This document shows, in pieces, positions 32,222 to 44,717 of a DNA stretch of 64,000 nucleotides (position 1 is the first letter of the stretch; every line of letters begins with the position of its first letter). Source of the DNA: Laccaria trichodermophora (taxonomy: Eukaryota > Basidiomycota > Agaricomycetes > Agaricales > Hydnangiaceae). The notes beneath the pieces were generated by a model. That model worked only from the letters and a program-made list of their open reading frames with translations, ran no database searches and was not told where the DNA came from. The translations under genes were made by a program, and so were the position numbers. The stretch is from NCBI GenBank assembly GCA_018417955.1, contig JACTVC010000035.1:62001-126000 (forward strand). Direction: 5' to 3'.

Positions 32222-34593
32222 CAAATACAATGGATGCCATGGGAACTGCACAATCAGCATGTCAGAAACTCTTGAACAAGATGCTTGGTGAGAGGACGTA
32301 CTCCACACAGAAGATGGCACATCTCCTCCTAGGCATACCCTTGGTCTGATCTTCATCTTCATATCACACACTCTCAATTGGTTCCGATGGTGGGCACTGT
32401 GAACTCAGTGAACAGGATCCTGATGACTCCATGGCTGAAAGCGACAACATTGAGGAAGGTGCACAGAGAGTCACAGGTGCATTGTGGCTACAAAGGTTGG
32501 TATCATGAATCGTCACGACTATTGAGGAATTGACATGTTTCTAGGTATATGAGACATGCCCCTGCATTGGAAGATTTGTCCCTACAAGAGGTCTGTGAGC
32601 AATACACTTGGCACAAGGGCAAATGGAAAAAAAGGTGAAAAGACACTCACACAGTGGTACATGTCTATCCTCGCTATTCACCCAATCCAGAGGACCCACA
32701 CTATGATGAGTACTGCCATATAAAAATCATTCTCCACCACCCATTCCAGGACCTGAATGACTTGAAGCTGACGAATGGGGAGGAGAAAACCTGGCCAGAA
32801 GTATTTGCAGAATGTCGAGTTTCAGAGCATATCCACACCAATGATACCTTGAGAAGCTGGGAGGAAGAAAGTCATGAAAATGAAGAAGAAGATGATGAGG
32901 ATGAGGCTGTGAATTCAGATATCTCTGCGATGGAAGAAGCTGACTGGCAGGCATGGGCAAGCGACCATCCAAATGTGCAGATACCTGCGTATGATACCAG
33001 TGATCTTGGATGATGTCCTATCAATGATGGATGGGACCTTGAGGCATCATATGCATGATGGAATGATGTTCCAGCAATATCAGTTTGGCTTGATGAGGGG
33101 AAGCGTGAAGCTGGGCAACACCAACAGATTGACACAGGCACACCTATCAACCCGAATATGCTGGATGATGAGCAACAACTCATTTACAACAGATATGTTG
33201 ATGCATACACCAAGATCATTGCAGGAGAAGATGCCTCCCAGATCTTGATCAATGTTGATGGAACTGCTGGATGTGGGAAAACATATCTAATAAGATCTAT
33301 TTGTCAAAAGCTGTGTCAAATGGTTGAAGATAATGGTCTGCCTGATCCTATTCGAGTTCTCGCACCATCTGGAGTTGCTGCACTGAATATTCACAGGCAT
33401 CCCCATTACCATATTTTCTTGGCTTGTAGGTTCTCATCTGGTGACACTCCAACTCCAGTGGCAAGGTGTTCATTTCATCATAATCAATGAGAAATCCATG
33501 GTTGGACTTTGATTACAATTTACTGGCACAGACTGACTCATGTCTATGGCAGATCTTCCCTCAGGCTTGTGATCAACCTTTTGGAGGGGTGAGCATGGCA
33601 TTGTTCAGCAACTTTGCCCAACTTCCTCCTGTTGGTGACACCCCACTTTACACCCCTCCCTCGACAGCCACCACAGACAACGGGATGATAAGCAGAGAAG
33701 GTGGAGTTGCGTACTGTCTGTTTTTGGATAGCTTCTACCTTTGGATCGTTCACCAACAACAAGGCGACTCTCCAGACCAACAATGATTTTGTGAACTCCT
33801 GCAACATGCCTTGTCTGGTGGACTCTCATTGAACAATTGGCATCTTCTCAACACATGGAGTGACAGAAATCTTGATCAGTGGACAAAAGACTCTTTCAAA
33901 GATGCCATCTGCCTGTACACAACTTACAAAGATGTGCATGATCTCAACCTTCACCAGCACGAAGCCCTCAATCAACCATGTGCTCGAATTCTTGCAAAAT
34001 ATGATGGTGGTTCAGAGGCTGCCAAACTCAGTGCAGATCAAGCTGGAGGCTTAGAAACCCATCTTGTTTTGGCACGGCATGCCAAGGTCATGATAACATG
34101 CAACATCTGGCAAGCTCAAGGTCTTGTCAATGCTACTATTGGCGAAGTGGACAATGTCATATGGGCACCAGGCTGCAGTCATTCAGAGCAACCACTTTCT
34201 GTTCTCGTGTCATGCAAAACCTATTCTGGGCCAACATTGTGGCACACTGAATCTCGACCTGACTTCCCTGACAGCATACCCATCATTCCAATTACCCCCT
34301 TGAAGATGACTTTTGAACACCAGGGGAAGACAATGTCATGCACACAGCTTCCGTTGCAACTAGCATGGGCAGTGACTGTGCACAAGTCGCAAGGTCTCAC
34401 ACTCGAGAAAATCAAGTTGGGTCTTGGCAAGATAGAGTTCTCAACTGGCCTTACCTTTGTTGCCCTATCTCATGTGAAAAGCATGGCAGGGATACTGATC
34501 ATAGATAAAATTGACTATTCTCGAGTCCAGAAATTAGGTGGCAAACACTTACAACATCGCCTAGATGACACTGCACATAGATACAGAAATTAG
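32222..34593 (+). pseudogene. Helitron PIF1-type helicase, decayed
   Basis: The frame resumes at 32230 after the hAT. QKMAHLLLGIPLV is the block preceding the helicase in Helitron proteins; an acidic linker (32860-32930) and NMLDDEQQLIYNRYVDAY follow. The helicase domain has NVDGTAGCGKTYLI (Walker A), VLAPSGVAALNI, FSNFAQLPPVGD and LAWAVTVHKSQGLTLEKI, ending FVALSHVKSM. In-frame TGA stops lie at 32347, 33011, 33056 and 33784; a frame change occurs around 33480-33540 in the motif II region. Rep motifs lie outside the window part preserved. The Helitron was old when the hAT entered it. Its 3' terminus was not located. Confidence 0.85.
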
Positions 34594-35797
34594 GTACTCT
34601 CATCGTTCTTTCCGAATTGTGTGAATTACTCTGAGTGCGGTGCGAGCCTTACCCTGCGGGACTCGCGGACCTTTATACACTCTGGTCAATGAATTTAAAG
34701 ATTGTCGAGGTCAAGCATTAACCTTGACAAAAAGTCTTTCATATGTTAAAGAATGCTTTACTGGTGTTTCTGAAAGCCTACAAAAGCATGGGCATAAAGA
34801 GGCAGGCCTTATGTTTACTGACAATGCTCAAGGTTTGTGAGGTTCCAAGTATGTTGATATTATCTGATTTAAATTTTTAAATAGCTGAAAGAAGTTTTCA
34901 TGAGTCATGCACTCCATCCTTGAAAAAGGGTGTTGTACATGTGAAGCCAAATGCCTACTCTCACTTTCCACCTTCAAAAATTCCAGCTGATGTTGCTGTG
35001 AACTATATTTCAGCTGCAGATTTCATTGATGAAACTTGTCATCAAATCATCAAAAGAGCTCAATCTGACCCTCAGTCATTTCTAGTTGCTGGAATTAGTA
35101 TCAGATATGATCTTGAGCCTGATGGATATGGTGGACTTGTCCCCAAGCTGCAGAATCATACTGCAGTGAACACAATTCAATCAGCTGTACACAAGGAAGT
35201 CTATGTGTTTCAGGTCACAGAATTCAAGAGAAAGCAAGTGCCCCTCCAAATTTGCTGTCATTGCTTTCATCAACCCACATCATCAAGGTTGGGCACTCTA
35301 TCCATGAAACTCTTCTATGCTTGGCAAATCTATGGTCCATTGACGATTTGAAATCCCAACTGAAAGCTGGGTCAAAAACTCCACAGATTTTGGACTTGGG
35401 AGTATTGGCTAAAGCAAAAGGTGTTGTTTCAGATGCAAAGGCATCTTTCATTACTCTGACTGGCTTGATTCTTGGGCAATCAATTAATCAATCAAATTCC
35501 CTTGCACTAAGTGATTGGTCTGCAATAACACTGAGTAAAGAACAGATTAATTCTTCTGTACTTGATGCCTTTAATGTATTTACTATGTGGCAAAAGTTAG
35601 CAGTACAAAAGTCTGTGGGTCTTCCTGTATATGAACCCATTCCTGGCATACTTGAGGAGGTAGAACTCAAATTGTTGCTCAAGGTCAGATCCCAGAGCAA
35701 CCATCCTCAAAGAATGCTCTTTTGAGATATAACAAAGAAATGAAACTTATAAATATCACCCCTACCAGAGTTTTGGTTCAGGTAGATGAAGTAATTA

Positions 35798-36060
35798 CTG
35801 TACTATTTCATTTAATTTGGCAGGGCCTGTGACGCATTACTGCCCAGCTGGAATTTTGATTTTGGCACTTGCAAAATTTGGCTGTGACAAAGCCAAAATT
35901 TCGGCAGTATGGTGCTGCAGGCCACAAAATTTTGCTACCTTGAGACTGTTATGATGAAATGGTTTCAGCACAGGAAAAATTTGCCCATTACAAGCATTAC
36001 ATTTCAGTGATTTTGAAGGCTGCATGACACATTACTGCCGAATTGAATGAAATAGTACAG
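35798..36060. mobile_element. TA-flanked MITE (263 bp), Tc1/mariner type
   Basis: CTGTACTATTTCATTTAATT at the left is matched by the inverted right end with T-to-C differences, and TA flanks both sides (35796-35797 and 36061-36062). The inverted similarity covers about 28 bases, with a second inverted pair (gcattactgcc / cattactgccg) inside. It lies in an intron of the exonuclease gene. Confidence 0.85.
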
Positions 36061-36582
36061 TATCCCATGATATGAACCAGCAAATCACAAACTTGCACTT
36101 GGGGAGATGGGGAACCCTCCATTTCTTATTGTTATGCCAAAGTCAATGGTTGTCACAAGAAATCCAACTCCACCTAAGCAGCTGGAAGTTCCTTCTGATT
36201 CTTTAATGCTCCCTGATGATATTTCCACATATTCACCTCCAACTATCCAGAAACCATCAGATCTGATGGGCACAGATATCAGTCAATTAGAATCAGATCC
36301 TGTCACCACAGCAGTACAGCTCACTACAAGTACCTCAAGTGCAGCTCTTGAACAACCATCTCATGAAAGTCCAAAAACACTTGCAAGCCATGTTCTGGAA
36401 GACATATGGCATGTGAAGGACCACTTTCTCAGGCTCTTACCACAGTCTCATTCAGCTTTTAAAAAGTTCAGACTAGCCTTTGGAGAAGCCATATTTGTTT
36501 TTGATAAGAATGATCAGGCTCAAATTAAAGCATTTCTTGAAAGAAATGGTCAAACATGGAATCAGGCTCTCAAAAGAAATCC

Positions 36583-38046
36583 CAGTACTTTACAGTGCCC
36601 CACCCATTCCTACAGGAATCCGCAGGAATCCTCAGGAATCCACAGGAATGGGACAGGAATCCACAGGAATCCTCAGGAATGGGACCAGAATCCGCAGGAA
36701 TCCACAGGAATGGGGCCAGAATACAACAGATACAACACCTTCTCTTTGTGCTAGATACATTCACACTAATATACACTTCTTCACACTGACTTAAAGGATA
36801 TCAACACTTTCTTATAAAATTTATATATTAAAATTCAAATATACATCTAATTTACTATTTTCTAAGTTAAATGAAGGGGCAGGAAGAAAGGGGGGGAGGG
36901 GGAGAGGAAGGAAGGAAGGAAGGAAGGAAGGGAGGGACAGGGAGTGGTGTGGGGCTGTCATCAGGATAAGGAAGGGAGGGAGGGAGGGAGGGAGGAAGGG
37001 GGGAGGAAGGAAGGAAGGAAGGAAGGGAGGGACAGGGAGTGGTGTGGGGCTGTGATCAGCATAAGAAAGGGGGAGGAAGGGAGGGAGGAGGGACAGGCAA
37101 TGGTGTGGGGCAGGCCCTGGGGAGGGGGGAGAGAGTGGTGGGGACTGATAAAGGGGGAGGGGGTGGTGCTGGGCCTCATCGTCCATCGTTGTCGTCGTCC
37201 TGTGTCATCGTTTTGTCGTCATCGCGTTGTCGTCATCGTTTTGTTGTCGTCGTGTTGTCATCGTCGTTTTGTCATCGTCACATCGTCATCGTCGTGTGTC
37301 GTTATTTGGACGTGGATGTTGTCGTTGTCGTTGTCGTGGTCATTGGTGGGGTGCTGCTCGCCGTTTGTTGATCGTGGTGGTGGTGGGCACTCCTGGGTGG
37401 CAGTGGGTGCTGGTCAGCGTTGTTTGATGGTGCTGGTGGGTGCGTGGTGTGTTGTTCATGGCTGGCTGGTGTGGTGGTCGTGGTTGGAGCCATCGTTGGT
37501 GCCATGGGGCCTCGTTTGGTTGGTGACGTGGCATTGCGGCGTTCGCGTGGTGGGCGCTCGTGGATGGTGGTGGGCGCTGGTCGCCGTTGGTTGATGGAGG
37601 TGCTCGTGGATGGTGGTGGGCGCTCGTGGATGGTGCTGGCACCACGTCGTTGTCGTTGTCCGTTTCATTGCCACGTCGCTGGCCGTGGTCGTCGCCGTTC
37701 GTTGCTGGGGTGGTCATGGCTGTTGTTGGGTCGTGTGGCATTGTCGTCATTGTCGCTGTTGTCAACGTGGTTGGTGGTGGGTGGAAAGGAAAGGGTATTG
37801 CATTTGTTTGGTAACAAAAGTAAAATAAACAAACAAAGTACCAGATTCCATTCCATTCCGTTCCTGTCAGTCCTGCGGAACATTCCGGTCTCAATTCCGA
37901 AATGCCCAAATTCCGCCGGAATGGTAAGGCACTGGAATGACAAAAATAGCAGGCCTCCCTGCCAAATTTCATTCCTCTGGAATCCACCGGAATCCGCAGG
38001 AATGACCAGATTCCTGCAGGAATTAGGGGGGCACTGATAAGACCTC
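36583..38046. mobile_element. hAT-like MITE, copy 2 (1464 bp)
   Basis: Same ends and interior as copy 1 at 7933-9313, here flanked by an exact 8-bp duplication AGAAATCC (36575-36582 and 38047-38054). Removing the element and one duplication restores the exonuclease frame (LKRNPGKIYRRCQRYIPPP). This fixes the true ends as CAGTACTTTA...AAGACCTC. The polypurine ggaagg and gtcgtc tracts differ in length from copy 1. Confidence 0.92.
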
Positions 38047-39334
38047 AGAAATCCAGGGAAAATTTATAGAAGGTGTCAGAGATACATCCCTCCTCCAGAT
38101 ATTCTAACTCCAGTTCTTAGAACATTGTTTGAGTGTTGGAAAGATGTTCCTTGTGCCCTTGATCCATCAAATGGGAAATTGTTCTCAGCCGCAGCATGGT
38201 GTCAAGCTCAAAATACACTGAAATCTGCAGAAGATGGCCTGATGTCTGACCCCCCAGGAATTCCACTCTATTATAATATGGGTGTAGATAAAGATGGATT
38301 ACACTGTTACTGTACTGTTTGGGGGACAAATTCTGTTGAAGGAAATATTCATATGCCACTTTGAAGAATGTTTGGATCACTTCATGCTTCTCCTGAGCTC
38401 TCAGATGCACTTCTATGCAACAGTTGTGATAGAAGGAATACTATGGTAAGTTGCAAAATTTATTTGAGCCTAACTTCATTTCTCATTCATTGTCAGGTTG
38501 GTCATTACAACCATACTGGTAAAAAATGTAGTGGTCATCATGATACATACAGGTCTGATGAAATTGTGGAACTTGCAGCTGATGTGAAAATTTCACCATC
38601 TTTTCCAATCCCTGAAATTTTGTCAACTTGCATTGCTACAAAGGAATCTTTTGGAATTATTCCAGTTCCAGAAAAAATTGCTGAAGAACTCAGTTTTGAA
38701 AGAAGGGAGGAACCTACTTATGAAGTAAATGATAAAGGAAACCTTCTTCATCAAGGAATGCCTGTTAACACAGTTACACAGTTGTCAACAAAACCATCAC
38801 CTCCTCATGATTATCTAGCAGAGCACCAAATGACTGCCCATGCAGTGGTTCCAATTCACACAACTGGTGAATTTAAGTTGTTCAATGACTTGATGAGGTC
38901 TGAGAGATTTTACAAAAAAGACTGAAGAAGGGTTGCAGCAAAGGTTTCACAATCTGTGGACTTCACTGCCTTTGCAAAGGAATGGACAGTTCATGTCCAT
39001 CTTGCTGCTGCCGAGAATTGGGATAAGAACAATAAAATAACAACTTGAGAAACACCATCAAGCATGGGTAAAAACTTGAGGAGACAATGCAACACTCTCA
39101 AATACAGAAAAAATGAGAGAGAAGTTTACAAAAATTGTAACAAGTATAAGCTGACAAGCTATTGAATTCCCAAAGAAGAACTTAACAGCTCAAAAGGACA
39201 AGGGAAAAGAAAAGGAAAGCACAATACAAAGTGGTATGTTTCATTAAATATGTTTTACATCATCTCATTTCCTACCAAAAAAGGTTCAAACAAGGGAAAG
39301 GAGAAAGAAAGTTCAATGCAAATTAATGAACAGC

Positions 39335-39571
39335 TGGAAATCTATCCCCTGTGAGGGGGATAGATTACACTAGATCGAAAAGACTCAACACACAGAAAGA
39401 ACTAGACCGCATGTATGATTCTGGAAAACTGAGAGAGAGAGATACAGAGGGATAAAAGGTAAGGATGATGGTGGTAAGGTAAAGAGAAGAGAGAAGGAAG
39501 GTTGCAAAAGACATGTGTATGTGATGTGTCTGTGGGAAGGTGATGCCAAACAAGCATAATCCATGATTACA
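39335..39571 (-). repeat. 3' LTR (237 bp)
   Basis: It reads TGTAATCATGG...GATTTCCA on the minus strand, with TG...CA borders. It contains agagagagagatacagaggg and the short inverted repeat atcccc-tgtga-gggggat near its end. Confidence 0.93.
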
Positions 39572-39707
39572 CCCTCCCCTGCTCTAAAAAAAAAAAGCAA
39601 GCATTAAAAAAAGGTAATTGTTAGTGAAAGGTAAGTAAAATCCAAGCACGGGTACATCAAAACCCTGTGGGAAAAAGCTACTGGCTGGCGAGGGGAGAAA
39701 TTGAAAA

Positions 39708-42700
39708 CTACTTAAGTTCAAGCAATTCACCCCTGGAAGCCAGCCAATCATCCAATGCAGAACAGTCTTGTAGTTCCAAACATGGTAGCCATCGATCGTG
39801 TTCATTCCCATAGCCATGCCACTGAACCAGGTATTGATATCCACATCCCTGACGACGTTGATCTAAAATTTTGTCAATAAAAAATTCTTCGTCGCCCTCT
39901 GGGTTCAGGATCGGTGGTGGTTCTTCAAATTTCCGTGAAGGGAAAAGCGTGGCGTCATTCTCGATGAATGGTAGAATTTCAGATGTGTGGAAGGTGGGGA
40001 AAATGTTTGGTGCATTTGGTAATTCGAGTGTAACGGTTGAATGGGCTTCATCCATATCGACGATAGTGTATGGACCATTGTACCACAGCATAAACTTTGC
40101 TACCTGTTTTTCGCCTTTTGCTTTATATTCATTGCACTGGTGAAGTGTTGTGAGATGGACATGTGAACCTACAGCAAAAGGGAAGGTGAGCGAGTGGTGT
40201 TTATTAGCTTTGACAGATTGGGAAATTTTTGCGTGCAGCAGGTTATCTTGCACTTCCAAAATGTCGGTTTGCAGCTTGCGTATTACATCATGCATGGTGA
40301 TATCTTCTGGAGAAGAATTTGGAAGTAATGGGATGAGAGGAGGGATCAGGCGAGGACTTCAACCCATCTGGAGTTGGAAAGGTGTAAAGCCAGTGGAGGT
40401 GTTGACAGTATTCATGATGTGAAATCGGATACAAGGAAGGGCACATGACCAGCCCTGTTGATTCTGTTCGACATGGTAACGTAGACATTGATTTATGGTT
40501 TTATTCATCCGTTCACTTGCCCCATCTGTTTGAGGATGGTACACAGTGGATAACTTAAGTTTTACGCCCATTAGTTGGTGTAGGGCGTTCCAGAACTTTG
40601 AGATGAATAGTTTGTCTCTGTCTGATACGATGTCAGAAGGTAAACCATTTTCACAGTACCACTTATCAAAAAAGATGTAGGCCAACTCCTCTGTGTTAAT
40701 GTCGGTACGGGTTGGTGCCAGTTGAATATTGCTTCCAAGACAGTCTGTAAACATGACAATACAATTGTAGCTGTTGTCTTCAGGTAGAGGTCCAATGAAA
40801 TCCATAGTGACAGAGTCTCCTTGCTGGTTGAGAATGGGAAGTGGGTGCAGAGGGCCTATTGGTTTTGACATAGAAGATTTGTTATGTTGGCATTCCGGGC
40901 ATGATGCAACGTATCCCTTCTCCAGGTCACAACACATGTTCGGCCAGTAATAGGCCGAGCAAAGGGATCCATACGTTTTGTCAAAACCAAAGTGACCAAG
41001 CGTGTCGTGTGCTAGTTGGAATAATAATTCGCACAGGGAACCTATGCATGGAATAATTAGTCAGTCCCCAACGTACCATCAGCAAGTGAAATTGCTGCTC
41101 CCCAGGGTGTATGAGAAATACCTGATGTAATACAAGCAACAGAGGTTTGTTCATCTTCGCAATAGTCGTAAGGATGTTGCGCTGTACGTTCTGCATTATT
41201 TGTAGTGTCATTGCATGGCATCTGTGAGAGCACATCTGCCACTGAGTTGTTGTCTCCTTTGATGTACACAATCTTGGTGTCATATTGTGACATAAGTTCC
41301 ATCCACCTCGCTTGTCACTGTGATAGGTCTTTTTGCATGTTAAAATTTTCAAGGGTTTTGTGGTCTGTATAAATAAAGAAAGGTGATCCGAGCAGATCCA
41401 CTTGCCATTTTTTTAACGCTCTGATGATCGCTAACAGTTCTTTTTCATGCACAGGGTAATTTAATTCTGCGCCTTTGAATGTCATAGAATCGAAAGTGAC
41501 AGGACGTGCTGATGACCATGATTTCCCAAAGGATAATACAGCACCTGAGTGTTTATTGCTTGTGTCTGTTGTAACAAAAATCTTATATTCAGGAAGTTGG
41601 GATAAATCTATTGTTGTTAGACATTCACGGCTGACTATGATTGATTTTATAGCGTCAAATGCCGTTTGATAATGATCTGTCCAAGCTGGGAATTTTTTTT
41701 CTGCTTCCTTCATTGTTAGTTCTGTCAAGGTGCCTGTGTATTCAGCAAGACTCAGTAGAAAATCAGCCAGGTATCTGACAAGGCCTAGGAAACCTCTGGA
41801 TTCTGTTGCTGATTTCGGTATAGGCCAGTTCATGATCTTTTCTGCCTTTTTATTGTCAGCCTCAATTCTGCGCGCGCTTATGTGATGTCCTAGGAAATCA
41901 ATTTCTATACAAAAAAGGTGGGTTTTTTCTGGGTTAACGTACAAGTGTGCCTCTTGTAGCGCCTTTAAAACTTCTCTGATGTTTCGTTCATGTTCCTCTA
42001 GGTTCTGTGACCATATGACAATATCATCAAGATAAATGTGATAAATTTTTCTGATCAGGTGCCTCAGGGCAGCTGTTACCCGCCATTGGTGTATAGCTGG
42101 TGCATTTTTCAGGCCCATAGGCATGACCAACCACTCATACAGTCCCAGAGGGGTGTTGACAGCAGTTAAATGAATATGCTCCAGATCCATTCGAGTCTGG
42201 AAAAAACTGTTGGTCATGTCTATTGTTCCCCAAATTTTTCCTTTCGCACAGTCTGTTAGGATGTCGTTTATATGCAGAATCGGATGTGAGTCCATGACTG
42301 TGTTTTCATTTAATTGCTGGTAATCATTTACCCAATGTGGGAGAACATTTGGATTTGCTTTAGGAACAATGAAGGCAGGCGAGGCGCAAGGTGAAGACGA
42401 GGGTCTGATGTGCCCTGCGTCGAGATGCTGTTGAATCAAAATGCTCCACACTTCCTTGTATTTGTGTGGCAAAGGATATGAGCAAGATTTGATTGTTTTC
42501 TCTGCATTCTTTAGATGAATCGATGTGAAGACCTCTGAGGGAAGTTCGTTGACATGTGGGATAGGTTCGAATACTTGCTTAAATTCTGATTTTAATTTTG
42601 CCTCTCGTTTAAGTAACTGTTCTTGAGTCACAAGAATTTCTATTCTCTCACGAATTGCTCCTGCTACGTTAAATTCTTCTGTTATCTGAGGGCATAGTTT

Positions 42701-43174
42701 ATGGTTTTTGAAACAGTCATTGCAAACTAACATAAGTTCTGCTAATACTAATTTCTTGTCTGCTTTCGTTTCTGCAAGTTGCTCTTTCAGACAGAGTTTT
42801 CGTGGAGGGGGTGGTGTTACAGGTAATGGGTTCAGCAAATCATAATTTGAAAGTTTATCTATACAGGTTTTGGCAGCATGGTCTGTGATGATGTTGTTGT
42901 GAATTAAGAATGGAAGTCTGAGAATTACAGGCATACAGAGTCCAGGTGCAATGAGAGCTTTCACAGTCTTTGAAGTCCATGCAGCATCTAGAGAAGTCAA
43001 TGACAATTTGACATATTTGTACAAGTTTGATTTCGAGTTCTGTCCATTCTGCATAGCGACATCTACGGTTTCTGGTACAGTGAGGCAGTGTTTCTTCAAG
43101 TTCAATTCTGTGACAAGCTCAGGACGGATCAATACGACATGTGCATCATTATTGATGAGGGCGCAGATTTTCAC
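39708..43174 (-). pseudogene. Ty3-type pol: protease, RT, RNase H, integrase, chromodomain
   Basis: The first block, 43174-41315, has a retropepsin-like start where the usual D-[TN]-G is LINNDAH, so the catalytic Asp is lost. The reverse transcriptase follows with IDMTNSFFQTRMD and IYLDDIVIW (YLDD intact), then RNase H with TTDTSNKHSG, NYPVHEKELLAI and IYTDHKTLENF. A TGA at 41315-41317 sits in LSQ*QARW, where Arg is expected. Integrase follows (40937-40359) with CPECQHNK, MDFIGPLPED, VSDRDKLF and GASERMNKT, so the D-D-E set is present. The last block (40295-39708) ends in a chromodomain, FFIDKILDQRR...YLVQWHGYG. Frame breaks separate the blocks; this copy cannot make a full polyprotein. Confidence 0.9.
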
Positions 43175-43210
43175 TGGAAAATCATCTTTCAGTCCGTGAA
43201 TCTGGCAGTT

Positions 43211-44310
43211 TCAAACTAGATGTTTGGATCTTAGCGGCGCACTCACATCATGTTTAGAGATGTCAGGATCCTCATCTGAACCTGATTCCGAATTGCTTGC
43301 CGAGGGCAGGACTGCAGCAATCGCACTTGGCTCATCAGAGGAGGAGGGCACTGTGGCCGCAACTGTTTTTGGTGCAGTTTTAGTGGAGGTTGTGGCAGTA
43401 GACTGTTTCCCTTTTTTGGCTGCAAGTGCGTCAGCCAGAGTTAAGGTGTTGTATCCTTTGCCAGGTGGAAAGCTGGTAGGGCAGTCACGCGAGCAATGAC
43501 CAATGACCAATGTAAAATTTATGGCACTTTTTACAGCCGTCGTGCTCGTTGAGTAGAGTACATTCGGCGTTGAGCAGGAAAGGTAAGGCTATGAATGTAG
43601 AGTTGGAGTTTGAAGTAGAGGTGGATGAGGTGGAAGTGTTTGTGTTATATCTATGAGATGGGTTATGGAAAGTGTTGTTGTTATCTGAAGCAACTTGTTT
43701 TGCTTGGCGCTTGTTGAATGTTTCTTTGATGAGTTCTCTGTGGTGTTTGTTTTCGCTAATGTGGGTTTCATCAAGTTGACGCACAGCGTCGATCCATGCT
43801 TTTAAAGATTTCACAGTCCACCACAATCCAATTCCAGATGCGTAAGTCCCTGATACCAGGTAAGATGAATGCAACTTGTTTATCATTGGGTACAGATTTT
43901 GCTTCAAAGAAATCGTAGCATGTGTTTTCGAACTCCATCATAACAGATGGAGTAACATCTCCATTGGTCAAAATGGGGGCTTTCCCACTTGTAGGTTCGA
44001 CGGTAGCAGTACTCAACATGCTGTGTGTGACTTTTGGTGGGATATATGCGCGTTGATCATCACTAGAAGAGTTGGTGGATAAGGTGAATGATGAAGGACA
44101 TTGAGTTGAACATGAAGGATGTGTCTGGCGCCTACGCATAGGTGGCTGAAGTTCGTTCAAAAGTGGTAGACGGCGTGTGGTAGTGGTTGCATGCATAAAG
44201 CGTGTTGCTGCGGTGTTTGGTGTTGGTGACAGTGAAGATAAAGGAGTTAACAGCGAGCATGGTTCGGAGACAGGTGGTGAAGTTGGTGGTATAGGTGGTT
44301 GGCCCTCCAC
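43211..44310 (-). pseudogene. Ty3-type gag with deletion and 7-bp duplication
   Basis: It starts MEGQPPIPPTSPPVSEP at 44310. After DKQVAFILPGIRDLRIWNWI the frame shifts into KAWIDAVRQLDETHISENKH; much of the normal capsid middle appears deleted there. Downstream, the zinc knuckle CKKCHKFYIGH is broken by a tandem copy of 7 bases (atgacca twice at about 43494-43507, plus strand) and resumes as HCSRDCP in another frame. Confidence 0.8.
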
Positions 44311-44481
44311 TACGGCTAACAGTTATAGGGATATAATGCGAATATATGCACTATACGCATGATTGGAAGAAGGGGGAAAAGTGATTTTTGTTGACAGTTA
44401 AAGAGATGATATTCGAAAAAGGCATTTATCACTGTGAGCGATGCATCAGCATACACGAACACAGTTATAGTTCAAAAAAAG

Positions 44482-44717
44482 TGGAAATCTATCCCCTGTG
44501 AGGGGGATAGATTACACTAGATCGAAAGACTCAACACGCAGAAAGAACTAGACCACGTGTATGATGCTGGAAAACTGAGAGAGAGAGATACAGAGGGATA
44601 AAAGGTAAGGATGATGGTGGTAAGGTAAAGAGAAGAGAGAAGGAAGGTTGCGAAAGACATGTGTATGTGATGTGTCTGTGGGAAGGTGATGCCAAACAAG
44701 TGTAATCCATGATTACA
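44482..44717 (-). repeat. 5' LTR (236 bp)
   Basis: Partner of the LTR at 39335-39571, one base shorter (gatcgaaagac versus gatcgaaaagac). The sequence just inside (CTTTTTTTGAACTATAAC on the minus strand) shows no match to the common initiator-Met primer site, so the priming mode is not determined. Confidence 0.93.

Larger units (their letters stand above)
39335..44717 (-). mobile_element. Chromodomain Ty3-type LTR retrotransposon (5383 bp)
   Basis: LTRs are at 39335-39571 and 44482-44717 and the target duplication is ACAGC (39330-39334 and 44718-44722). Transcribed on the minus strand, the order is gag, protease, RT, RNase H, integrase, chromodomain: the chromovirus layout. A purine tract gagcaggggaggg lies directly before the 3' LTR. 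LTRs differ at roughly eight positions, several of them CpG transitions, so the insertion is moderately old. Confidence 0.95.

Noticed and set aside
34634..34680. Hairpin GAGCC...GGGACTC as the Helitron 3' terminal hairpin
   Set aside because: The bases are coding (LPCGTRGPLYT, conserved in the exonuclease family as I recall it) and no CTRR end follows at the right distance.
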